Positions 1-5,267 of a stretch of DNA of 6,619 bases are shown here, piece after piece. How positions within the stretch are numbered: position 1 is the stretch's first letter; each line of letters opens with the position of its first letter. Under the pieces are notes generated by a model that made no database searches, was not told where the DNA came from, and worked only from the letters and a program-made list of their open reading frames with translations. The stretch is from Planctomycetota bacterium (GTDB taxonomy: Bacteria; Planctomycetota; PUPC01; JABMSA01; JAUWKK01). The translations under genes were made by a program, and so were the position numbers. Location of the stretch: contig JAUWKK010000164.1 of assembly GCA_030614245.1 (NCBI GenBank), positions 1 through 6,619 on the forward strand, in the 5' to 3' direction.

Positions 1-1670
1 AGTCGAAGCCCCCGGTTCGCGGCGTGAGGGCGTTCTTGAGACGGAGGTTGTTCGGACTGGTTCCACGGTTTATCAAGTGGTTCATAGCGAAGATATACAG
101 CCCCGTGCAGCTTGCCGCGTTGCGGTATCGCTACGTGACGGTGGCTGTCAGCATCGCAGTGCTTGCCGTGGTTGTGGGGTACTACGAGAGCGGGCGGATC
201 GGTTTTCGTTTATTCCCGGCGGTGGAATCCCACAGGATTCGCGCCACGGCCGTTTTGCCCTACGGCACACCTGTCGAAGAAACCAGAAAACTGCAAGAGC
301 GAATGATCGGAGCGGCCCTCGAAGAACTTGGCGAGCACGGAGGCGACACCATCTCCGAAGGAATCTACTCCCGCGTCCGGGGCCACATCGCCGAGGTCAG
401 CGTCAGGCTCGTCCCGGTCGACGAACGCGAGGTCGATAGTCTGCCTGATGAGAAGAGCCAGATCACGTCGACGGAGTTCGGCAATCTGTGGCGCAAGCGG
501 CTGGGCGACGTCTCCGGCATCGAGTCGCTGACTTTCGACTCGAATATCGGCGGGCCATCGCCGGGCGCGGCAATCGACATCGAGTTGAGCCACGTCAATA
601 TGGAAACGCTCGAACGCGCCGGGGCCGAGCTCGCGGAGCATCTGAAATCGTACACCGGTGTGAAAGACATCGACGACGGCTTTGCTCGCGGCAAGATGCA
701 GTTTGACTTCAAGATCAAGCCCGAGGCTGAGAGTCTGGGTCTGACGGCAGTCGATATCGGGCGTCACGTGCGATCCTGCTTCTACGGCGCAGAAGCGCTC
801 CGCCAGCAGCGCGGCCGAGACGAAATCCGAGTCATGGTGAGACTGACGGAAAGGGAACGCCGGACCGAGCACAGCCTCGAGAACCTGATAATACGCACCA
901 GGGACGGCGGCGAGATGCTCTTCTCCGAGGCGGCGGAAATCAAGCGCGGCCGCGCTTATACAGAGATCAAACGCGTGGACGGCCGCCGTTCGGTCAACGT
1001 TACCGCCGACGTCGTCCGCGGCGTTGCCGAGCCGGACCAGGTCATAGAAGACCTGAAGGAGAACGTCCTGCCCAAGATGATGCCGGAGTATCCGGGGCTG
1101 AGCTATGATCTCGGCGGCGAGATGCGCGAGCGGATGGAAGCACTGGAGAGCCTCCGGGGCGGTTTCGTTGTCGCGCTGATCGTCATCTACGCGATGCTGG
1201 CTATACCATTCAAGAGCTACAGCCAGCCGCTGATCGTCATGACTTCGATACCGTTCGGCATCGTAGGCGCCGTGACAGGCCACGTGCTGATGGGATATGA
1301 GCTCAGCATAATAAGCATGTTCGGGATTGTTGCGCTCGCGGGGGTCGTGGTCAACGACTCGCTGATCCTGATCCACGCCGCCAATGAACGCCGCGACGAG
1401 GGGGCATCGGCGTTCGATGCGGTCTCGTACGCCGGCCGCCGCCGCTTCAGGCCGATCATCCTCACGTCCTTCACGACGTTCCTCGGGCTGGCGCCGATGA
1501 TCTTCGAGACATCCATTCAGGCCCGCATCCTCGTCCCGATGGCCATCTCGCTGGGCTACGGCATTCTGTTTGCAACTTCGATAGCGCTGCTCCTGGTGCC
1601 GGCATTATACCTGGTGATCGAGGATTTCAAGCGGATGTCAGGCTGGCTCTTCTTCGGGCGGACGAGATAG
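1..1670 (+). CDS. RND-family efflux permease, C-terminal half (5' partial)
   Basis: This is the second half of an inner-membrane RND (AcrB/HAE1-type) proton-driven exporter, which works with a periplasmic adaptor and an outer-membrane channel. The frame is open from base 3 with no stop, so the first half (TM1-6 and the first periplasmic loop) lies upstream; the GTG at 24 is internal. An amphipathic basic helix is followed by TM7 (about 132-188), then the family signature FPAVES...LPYGTPVEET (about 213-285). The large periplasmic porter/docking region reaches about 1130. TM8-TM12 follow at roughly 1150-1206, 1228-1293, 1303-1374, 1450-1510 and 1531-1620. TM10 carries the classic GIVALAGVVVNDSLILI motif, and TM11 begins PIILTSFTTFLG. 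The stop is TAG at 1668-1670. The TM4 charged residues that separate drug from metal pumps are outside the window, so the substrate is unknown. No adaptor gene is visible downstream. The family call is secure; the subfamily is not. Confidence 0.95.
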   Translation, partial: SKPPVRGVRAFLRRRLFGLVPRFIKWFIAKIYSPVQLAALRYRYVTVAVSIAVLAVVVGYYESGRIGFRLFPAVESHRIRATAVLPYGTPVEETRKLQERMIGAALEELGEHGGDTISEGIYSRVRGHIAEVSVRLVPVDEREVDSLPDEKSQITSTEFGNLWRKRLGDVSGIESLTFDSNIGGPSPGAAIDIELSHVNMETLERAGAELAEHLKSYTGVKDIDDGFARGKMQFDFKIKPEAESLGLTAVDIGRHVRSCFYGAEALRQQRGRDEIRVMVRLTERERRTEHSLENLIIRTRDGGEMLFSEAAEIKRGRAYTEIKRVDGRRSVNVTADVVRGVAEPDQVIEDLKENVLPKMMPEYPGLSYDLGGEMRERMEALESLRGGFVVALIVIYAMLAIPFKSYSQPLIVMTSIPFGIVGAVTGHVLMGYELSIISMFGIVALAGVVVNDSLILIHAANERRDEGASAFDAVSYAGRRRFRPIILTSFTTFLGLAPMIFETSIQARILVPMAISLGYGILFATSIALLLVPALYLVIEDFKRMSGWLFFGRTR

Positions 1671-1730
1671 ACAACAGCGCCCAGCCTCGCCTGTCCGCCT
1701 ATGGAGGGTTGGGGCGGCATTTCTTCGTGG

Positions 1731-1750
1731 GGCAGGCTTTCCAGCCTGCC
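1731..1750. repeat. Hairpin repeat 1 (GGCAGGCT / AGCCTGCC)
   Basis: This is a perfect 8-bp stem, GGCAGGCT (1731-1738) with AGCCTGCC (1743-1750), closed by a TTCC loop. It lies 60 bases after the RND stop and has no following T-run, so it is not a typical intrinsic terminator. Sequences of the form GGCAGGCTTTCCAGCCTGCC are, from general familiarity, common dispersed intergenic palindromes in environmental bacterial genomes. Confidence 0.7.
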
Positions 1751-1768
1751 GATTCACTGCATTCCTCC

Positions 1769-1781
1769 GCCCCGTTGGGGC
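1769..1781. repeat. Hairpin repeat 2 (GCCCC / GGGGC)
   Basis: This is a 5-bp G/C stem, GCCCC (1769-1773) with GGGGC (1777-1781), around a GTT loop. Alone it would not be noteworthy. It is listed because it is one member of a chain of similar small stem-loops in this gap, and because a related stem recurs at 1835-1848. Confidence 0.45.
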
Positions 1782-1803
1782 TGGATTTCACTCGTCAACC
1801 TAA

Positions 1804-1822
1804 CCCACGGCGTTGCCGTGGG
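1804..1822. repeat. Hairpin repeat 3 (CCCACGGC / GCCGTGGG)
   Basis: This is a perfect 8-bp stem, CCCACGGC (1804-1811) with GCCGTGGG (1815-1822), around a GTT loop. It is followed by CTATTCTAATT, which is only weakly T-rich. CCCACGGCGTTGCCGTGGG-type palindromes are, from memory, a recurrent intergenic element in several environmental phyla. A contribution to transcript ending downstream of the RND gene is possible but unproven. Confidence 0.65.
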
Positions 1823-1834
1823 CTATTCTAATTC

Positions 1835-1848
1835 GCCCCTGACGGGGC
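1835..1848. repeat. Hairpin repeat 4 (GCCCC / GGGGC)
   Basis: This is a 5-bp stem, GCCCC (1835-1839) with GGGGC (1844-1848), around a TGAC loop. It lies 12 bases after hairpin 3 and 9 bases before hairpin 5, and it has the same stem sequence as hairpin 2. Confidence 0.45.
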
Positions 1849-1849
1849 T

Positions 1850-1936
1850 CCGGGTGGCACGGTCAACCGTCCTCGGTTGGCCGTGGGCTTTTTCCTGCAC
1901 CTCTACACGTCCAAGCTCCGCTTCACGTGTCTACCC
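1850..1936 (+). repeat. Two-hairpin dispersed repeat, copy 1
   Basis: This is the first of two copies of a composite palindromic element; the second is at 3904-3976. Hairpin A pairs CACGGTCAACCG (1858-1869) with CGGTTGGCCGTG (1874-1885), a 12-bp stem with one G-U wobble and a TCCT loop. GGGCTTTTT follows, so this copy resembles an intrinsic terminator, although it lies almost 190 bases after the RND stop. Hairpin B (1905-1930) has an outer stem ACACGT/ACGTGT and an inner stem AAGC/GCTT. The closing 27 bases (1910-1936) match copy 2 with a single difference. It is probably a genome-wide intergenic repeat; no transposase or inverted-repeat boundary is visible. Confidence 0.75.
1858..1893 (+). 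terminator. Possible intrinsic terminator (hairpin A plus T-run)
   Basis: The 12-bp hairpin at 1858-1885 is followed by GGGC and then five T (1889-1893). The shape fits a rho-independent terminator. Three points weaken the call: the distance from the RND stop (about 190 bases), the GGGC between stem and T-run, and the fact that copy 2 of the same hairpin has no T-run. Confidence 0.35.
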
Positions 1937-1994
1937 TGCCGGTATTCTATCTATATGCCAAATACATGCCCTATCTCGGCATCCACACCATCTT

Positions 1995-2016
1995 ATCTGT
2001 GTTCATCTGTGGTTCC
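1995..2016. repeat. Fragment of a dispersed repeat (ATCTGTG-TTC-ATCTGTG)
   Basis: The 22 bases contain ATCTGTG twice, separated by TTC, and end in GTTCC. From general familiarity, near-identical text (ATC[TC]GTGTTCATC[TC]GTGGTT) recurs in intergenic DNA of many environmental bacteria. Only one clear copy is present here, so its status as a repeat depends on that outside knowledge. Confidence 0.45.
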
Positions 2017-2065
2017 AGCCCCCTCAAGCAGTGCCGAACAACGCAACCAGCTCCCAATTAAGCAC

Positions 2066-2095
2066 TTGACTTCGTATGGCCATTCTTGGTATATA
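2066..2095 (+). promoter_or_regulatory. Sigma70-like promoter of the DUF2961 gene
   Basis: A -35 TTGACT (2066-2071) and a -10 TATATA (2090-2095) are separated by 18 bases. The -35 differs from consensus at one position; the -10 matches four of six. Transcription would begin near 2102, giving a leader of about 80 bases before the ATG at 2185. The -10 lies within the palindrome at 2086-2099. Confidence 0.55.
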
Positions 2096-2099
2096 CCAA
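2086..2099. promoter_or_regulatory. Palindromic operator candidate over the -10
   Basis: TTGGTATATACCAA is a perfect 14-bp palindrome centred between 2092 and 2093, and it fully covers the proposed -10. A dimeric repressor bound here would block RNA polymerase. The GGTATATACC core resembles operators of GntR/HutC-subfamily regulators (TGGT[CA]TAxACCA-like sites), which often control carbohydrate genes. That assignment is by resemblance only, and no regulator gene is in the window. Confidence 0.5.
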
Positions 2100-2170
2100 C
2101 AGGACAAAGGACGTTATCCGGGTTGCGGTGACACGGGATACTCTAAGACCGAACAGCCGAACCGACCTGA

Positions 2171-2177
2171 AAGGAGA
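2171..2177 (+). promoter_or_regulatory. Ribosome-binding site deciding the start at 2185
   Basis: AAGGAGA lies 7-8 bases before ATG 2185, at canonical strength and spacing. It fixes the start there rather than at the in-frame TTG at 2086, which sits on the promoter -10 region and has no such site. Confidence 0.85.
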
Positions 2178-2184
2178 CCAGACC

Positions 2185-3882
2185 ATGTTGAAAATCAGAG
2201 CAGCCGCCTTCGCGTACACGGCAGTCTGCCTCTGCGTGCCGGCGCACGCCCAGGAGAAACTCGCCTACGCCGACATCGCCGCAAGACTCTACGCCCTGGA
2301 GCGCCTCGCCGAGCCGCCCGCTGCCGGTGAGATCAGCGGCAACTGGAGCAGTTTCGACCGAGGAGCGAAGTACAACAAGCAGACGGGGCGGTACGAGAAC
2401 TGGCACGCCAACAGCGACGGAGGGGGGTTCATTCGGAAGGAAGCCGCCGGCATCGTCGCGGCCGAAATGAAAGGCCCAGGCGTGATATGGCGTGTATGGT
2501 CCGCCTTGCCCACCGGCGGGCACATCAAGATATACATCGACGGAGCCGACAAGCCGGCCCTCGACATCCCCTTCAAACAATACTTCAACAACAGGCAGGG
2601 AATGTTCGCGTATCCGGCGCTGGTCCACGTGCTGTCGCGCGGGCACAACAGCTTCATTCCCATCCCATACCAGAAGTCCTGCAAGGTCGTCCTGGCCCCG
2701 AAATGGGGGGCCTATTACCAGATTACCTGCACTACGTTTGCCGAGGGCACGATCGTGCCGAGCTTCACGGGCAAGTTCAGCGATGCCGACAAGGCCGCCC
2801 TTGCGAAGGCGAACAAGGTACTCGCCGCACGCGGCTCCGATCCGAAGCCCGCCCGCAGCGGAGCCAAAACGGAAGAGAAGACCCTCACGGTCGAACCGGG
2901 CAAGACGGTCGATGTCTTCGGGCTCCCGGGCGCTCGTGCGATCACGGCGCTGAAGGTCAAGCCGGCACTGGGCGCGGACGACGACCCCGTCAAAGTCCTG
3001 CGCGAGCTGGCGATGAGCATCGCCTGGGACGGTGAGGCGAAGCCGAGTGTCTGGACGCCGCTCGGCGACTTCTTCGGGACGGCCCCGGGCATCAATAAAT
3101 ACAAGTCGCTACCGTTAGGCATGACGGACGAAGGGTTCTACTCCTACTGGTACATGCCGTTCGCGAAGGGCGCGCTTATCAAGATCACCAACGACGGCAA
3201 GCAGCCCCGGTCGATGAAGTTCACCGTCACGCACGCACCGCTCACCGCTCCGGCGGACAAGCTCCTGCGATTCCACGCCAAGTGGCATCGCGACGCGTTC
3301 CCCGGCGTTGACAAGGACGCATACCTGGGCGGCGAGCGCTGGCCCGACTGGCCCGGGCTTATAGTCAAGGGACGCGGCCGCTTCTGCGGCGTCAACCTGC
3401 ACGTGTGGAACCCCAACCCGTTCGGGAGGGTCCGCAAGCAGATCCCAGGGGGCTGGCCGACGAAGAACCGGCGGATCAACGGCGTCCTCAACGCTGCGGC
3501 CACGAGGTGGTGGTGGGGCGAAGGCGACGAGAAGTTCTTCGTCAATGGCGAAAAGTACCCCTCGACTTTCGGCACCGGCTCGGAGGACTACTTCGGCTAT
3601 GCCTGGGCGGCTCGCAATCCGGTCGAGTTCCAGAGCGCCCTCCAGAACGTGCCGCTCAACAAGAACGACAGCCTCGGGCACATCTCGAACAACCGCTTCC
3701 AGATCGCCGACAACGTGCCGTTCCAGACCGCCTTCGAGGCCTGCATCGAGAAGTACCACCCGAACGAATGGCCGCTGCTTTACTCCTGCACGCCGTACTG
3801 GTATCAACAGGCCGGACAGGCCGACCCCTACGGGCCGGTTCCGGCGGCGGAGCGCGTCGACTACTACGTTGCGCCCAAGTAG
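2185..3882 (+). CDS. Secreted DUF2961 family protein, GH172-type glycosidase
   Basis: The 565-residue product begins with a Sec signal peptide that probably cleaves at AHA|Q (residue 22/23), so it acts in the periplasm or outside the cell. It has DUF2961 hallmarks throughout: WRVWS (102-106), an N-terminal beta-rich domain, PLGDFFG in the middle, WWWGEGDEKFF, then GTGSEDYF (463-470) and a C-terminal YWYQ segment. DUF2961 proteins are grouped in GH172, whose characterised members act on alpha-D-fructofuranosides (difructose anhydride) and D-arabinofuranosides. From memory, the two catalytic glutamates of the Bifidobacterium enzyme are 21 residues apart; here Glu446 (GEGDE) and Glu467 (GSEDY) have exactly that spacing, so it is probably active. 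The substrate cannot be read from sequence. A charged linker-like stretch lies near residues 215-240. It appears monocistronic, with its own promoter and operator-like palindrome and no sugar transporter or sulfatase beside it. Confidence 0.9.
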   Translation: MLKIRAAAFAYTAVCLCVPAHAQEKLAYADIAARLYALERLAEPPAAGEISGNWSSFDRGAKYNKQTGRYENWHANSDGGGFIRKEAAGIVAAEMKGPGVIWRVWSALPTGGHIKIYIDGADKPALDIPFKQYFNNRQGMFAYPALVHVLSRGHNSFIPIPYQKSCKVVLAPKWGAYYQITCTTFAEGTIVPSFTGKFSDADKAALAKANKVLAARGSDPKPARSGAKTEEKTLTVEPGKTVDVFGLPGARAITALKVKPALGADDDPVKVLRELAMSIAWDGEAKPSVWTPLGDFFGTAPGINKYKSLPLGMTDEGFYSYWYMPFAKGALIKITNDGKQPRSMKFTVTHAPLTAPADKLLRFHAKWHRDAFPGVDKDAYLGGERWPDWPGLIVKGRGRFCGVNLHVWNPNPFGRVRKQIPGGWPTKNRRINGVLNAAATRWWWGEGDEKFFVNGEKYPSTFGTGSEDYFGYAWAARNPVEFQSALQNVPLNKNDSLGHISNNRFQIADNVPFQTAFEACIEKYHPNEWPLLYSCTPYWYQQAGQADPYGPVPAAERVDYYVAPK

Positions 3883-3903
3883 GTCGTCCGGAGATGAAGG
3901 ATT

Positions 3904-3976
3904 CGGGTGCCACGGTCAACGGTCTTCCGTTGGCCGTGCTCCGCCCACATCCAAGCTTCGCTTCACGTGTCTACCC
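3904..3976 (+). repeat. Two-hairpin dispersed repeat, copy 2
   Basis: Hairpin A pairs CACGGTCAACGG (3911-3922) with CCGTTGGCCGTG (3927-3938), a 12-bp stem with one G-U wobble and a TCTT loop. Compared with copy 1, stem position 11 changed from C to G and its partner from G to C, so pairing is kept. The downstream 27 bases (3950-3976) match 1910-1936 with one difference and keep the AAGC/GCTT mini-stem. The spacer between the two blocks is shorter and lacks the T-run of copy 1. The copy lies 21 bases after the DUF2961 stop, in the same orientation relative to the upstream gene as copy 1. Confidence 0.75.
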
Positions 3977-4187
3977 GATGCCTGATTATTAACGCCGGCG
4001 AAGACCGGTGGTGCTTGTGGCTCCGAGGGCGGTTTATTCAGAGCCCGCCGCAAGCACGCGAGATTGGCCGAAAAACGTCCTGACTGTGCCATTTCGCCGC
4101 CGAAGCCATCTCATGGCCACAGAGAGAGGCGGACGATGTCGAGGCAATCGAGGCCAAAGAGGCTACAACGCAAATGCCCCGCCCCAC

Positions 4188-4216
4188 TTGACTGCATGCA
4201 GTCCCTGCCGTATACT
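4188..4216 (+). promoter_or_regulatory. Sigma70-like promoter of the thioredoxin-like/thrC unit
   Basis: A -35 TTGACT (4188-4193) and a -10 TATACT (4211-4216) have an ideal 17-base spacer, and each differs from consensus at one position. Transcription would start near 4223, about 36 bases before the GTG start at 4259. This is the best promoter in the window. Confidence 0.7.
4190..4203. promoter_or_regulatory. Palindromic operator candidate over the -35 and spacer
   Basis: GACTGCATGCAGTC is a perfect 14-bp palindrome that covers the last four bases of the -35 and ten bases of the spacer. This is a standard position for a repressor. It is unrelated in sequence to the palindrome at 2086-2099, so a different regulator would be involved. 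Chance occurrence of one such palindrome in a window this size is not negligible; its position is the argument. Confidence 0.4.
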
Positions 4217-4247
4217 CTAGTTTGAGCGGGTTGTGTCTGAGTACGCC

Positions 4248-4252
4248 GGAGG
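4248..4252 (+). promoter_or_regulatory. Ribosome-binding site for the GTG start at 4259
   Basis: GGAGG lies 6 bases before GTG 4259. It supports this non-ATG start, which opens directly into a signal peptide. No in-frame ATG upstream offers a better site. Confidence 0.75.
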
Positions 4253-4258
4253 TCCCTC

Positions 4259-5251
4259 GTGCGGCGGCTATTGGTATCCATATGCTTGGCTTGTCTTTTC
4301 GCTGGCAGCGCTCTTGTTGCAGGCGAGACCGAGGCAGCAGCACGGCAGTACGAGAAGTTGTCCGCCGAGGCCGCGGCCGTGATGAAACAGTCCAATCCGA
4401 AGCCGGAAGATATCCGCGGGCTTCTAGTGGGCTTCGACCGTTTCGCCGCTCTCTATCCCAAGTCGAGCCACGCACCTGACGCCCTGTATCGCCGCGCGAT
4501 TCTCGGAATCACATACATCTCCGATAAAGAACGCATCGTCTGTTTCCGCCGGATTGTCGATGAGTATGCACGGAGCTCGCTCTGCGAAGGCAGCTACTTC
4601 AGCCTCGGCCAGCTTTACCTCGATAGCGGCGATGCTCGCTCCGCGCGCAGGGCATTCTGCATGATGTTGTCTCGATACCCGAGCACGAGAATGCGAAAGA
4701 CCGTCCACGGCATGCTCAACCAGATCAACCTCATCGGCAAGAGCCCACGGCCGATGGAACTGCGTGATATCAACGGGAGCATCGTGAAGTTCCCGGCGGA
4801 CGGCATCCCGACGGTAATCGGCTTCTGGGCCGCATGGTGCGAGCCCAGCGTCAAGCAGCAGGAACTCATAGGCAAGCTGCGCGCGAAGTTCGGGCCGGAG
4901 CGGCTTGAAATCCTCAGCATATGCCTCGATGGCGATCCCCAGAAGGTTTTGTCGCCCTTTGCGAAAATAGACAAGAGCCGCCGGCCGCGGATTCTCGCTT
5001 CGAAGGGATGGGATGACCCGCTCGCTAAGGAGTTCCGTGTCGTTACTGTGCCGGCAACGTTTGTGCTCGACCGCCACGGTGTCGTCCGTCACGTCGGCAC
5101 GGGTGGTGACGGCCTCTGGGCTGCGATCCATGCGCTGCTGGATGCCGAAGCTAAGCAGGAGCCGCCAAAGAAGGGAAAGCCGGGAACGAAGAAGCGCGGA
5201 CAACCGTCCCGCCACGATGACAATTCGCCTGAAGCGAAGCCGAGAGACTGA
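4259..5251 (+). CDS. Exported TPR-like protein with TlpA/thioredoxin domain, monothiol active site
   Basis: The 330-residue product starts at GTG 4259 behind GGAGG. Residues 1 to about 21 (MRRLLVSICLACLFAG...) form a signal peptide, so the protein should be periplasmic; there is no clear lipobox. Residues about 55-155 contain helical repeats of TPR/YbgF character (FAALYPKSSHAPDALYRRA, then FRRIVDEYARS, LGQLYLDSGDARSARRAF, LSRYPST). Residues about 165-300 form a TlpA/ResA/AhpC-like thioredoxin fold: IGFWAAWCEPS holds the nucleophile-position Cys194, and VTVPATFVLD holds the cis-proline at 265. The usual second cysteine of WCxPC is Ser197, so a normal dithiol reductase cycle is unlikely; a monothiol, binding or peroxidase-like role is possible. 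The last 30 residues are a Lys/Pro-rich tail. The gene is followed after 16 bases by threonine synthase, probably in one transcript. The exact function is unknown. Confidence 0.85.
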   Translation: MRRLLVSICLACLFAGSALVAGETEAAARQYEKLSAEAAAVMKQSNPKPEDIRGLLVGFDRFAALYPKSSHAPDALYRRAILGITYISDKERIVCFRRIVDEYARSSLCEGSYFSLGQLYLDSGDARSARRAFCMMLSRYPSTRMRKTVHGMLNQINLIGKSPRPMELRDINGSIVKFPADGIPTVIGFWAAWCEPSVKQQELIGKLRAKFGPERLEILSICLDGDPQKVLSPFAKIDKSRRPRILASKGWDDPLAKEFRVVTVPATFVLDRHGVVRHVGTGGDGLWAAIHALLDAEAKQEPPKKGKPGTKKRGQPSRHDDNSPEAKPRD

Positions 5252-5254
5252 TCC

Positions 5255-5260
5255 TGGAGA
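5255..5260 (+). promoter_or_regulatory. Ribosome-binding site for threonine synthase
   Basis: TGGAGA lies 7 bases before ATG 5268, in the 16-base gap after the upstream stop codon. It supports both this start and co-translation from one transcript. Confidence 0.7.
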
Positions 5261-5267
5261 CTTCACG

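Larger units (their letters stand above)
1671..2184. other. Intergenic region with hairpin chain, repeat fragment and promoter
   Basis: This 514-base gap lies between the RND gene and the DUF2961 gene. I see no credible gene in it: the open frames that cross it translate the hairpins into low-quality Pro/Ser/Cys-rich sequence and have no ribosome-binding site. Its first half (1731-1930) holds six short hairpins, its middle (1995-2016) a dispersed-repeat-like fragment, and its end (2066-2099) the promoter and palindrome of the next gene. The rest is a leader of about 80 bases that ends in the Shine-Dalgarno sequence. Confidence 0.75.
3883..4258. other. Intergenic region with repeat copy 2 and promoter
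   Basis: This 376-base gap lies between the DUF2961 gene and the thioredoxin-like gene. It begins with the second copy of the hairpin repeat (3904-3976) and ends with a well-formed promoter (4188-4216) and a leader of about 35 bases. The stretch from about 3980 to 4185 holds no convincing gene. Open frames there lack ribosome-binding sites and cross the promoter. The only pattern I see in it is a short run of GAGGC repeats at 4126-4163. Confidence 0.7.

Noticed and set aside
24..26. GTG as start of the RND gene
   Set aside because: The frame is open to the left window edge, and the downstream sequence starts mid-protein in the RND family, so the true start lies upstream.
210..1376. Long open frame on the minus strand (388 codons) opposite the RND gene
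   Set aside because: It is an exact antisense shadow of the RND gene. The product is rich in His/Asp/Arg with no recognisable domain, and the + strand product is unmistakable.
1701..2069. Open frame of 122 codons in the first gap
   Set aside because: It translates hairpin repeats, shows no ribosome-binding site or domain, and runs into the -35 of the next promoter.
2086..2184. In-frame TTG at 2086 as start of the DUF2961 gene
   Set aside because: It lies within the promoter palindrome and lacks a ribosome-binding site. ATG 2185 has AAGGAGA at good spacing and begins a clean signal peptide.
3911..3938. Hairpin after the DUF2961 stop as an intrinsic terminator
   Set aside because: The stem is strong, but the following bases are CTCCGCCCAC with no T-run, so it is kept only as a repeat copy.
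4029..4045. GGCGG/CCGCC pairing in the second gap
   Set aside because: This is a five-base G/C pairing around a long loop, which is expected by chance at this base composition.
4008..4220. Open frame of 70 codons in the second gap
   Set aside because: It has no ribosome-binding site, has a composition typical of non-coding G+C-rich DNA, and covers the promoter at 4188-4216.
4424..5266. Open frame on the minus strand (280 codons) opposite the thioredoxin-like gene
   Set aside because: It is the antisense of a gene with clear signal peptide, TPR-like and thioredoxin motifs. It has no domain of its own and would run across the thrC ribosome-binding site.
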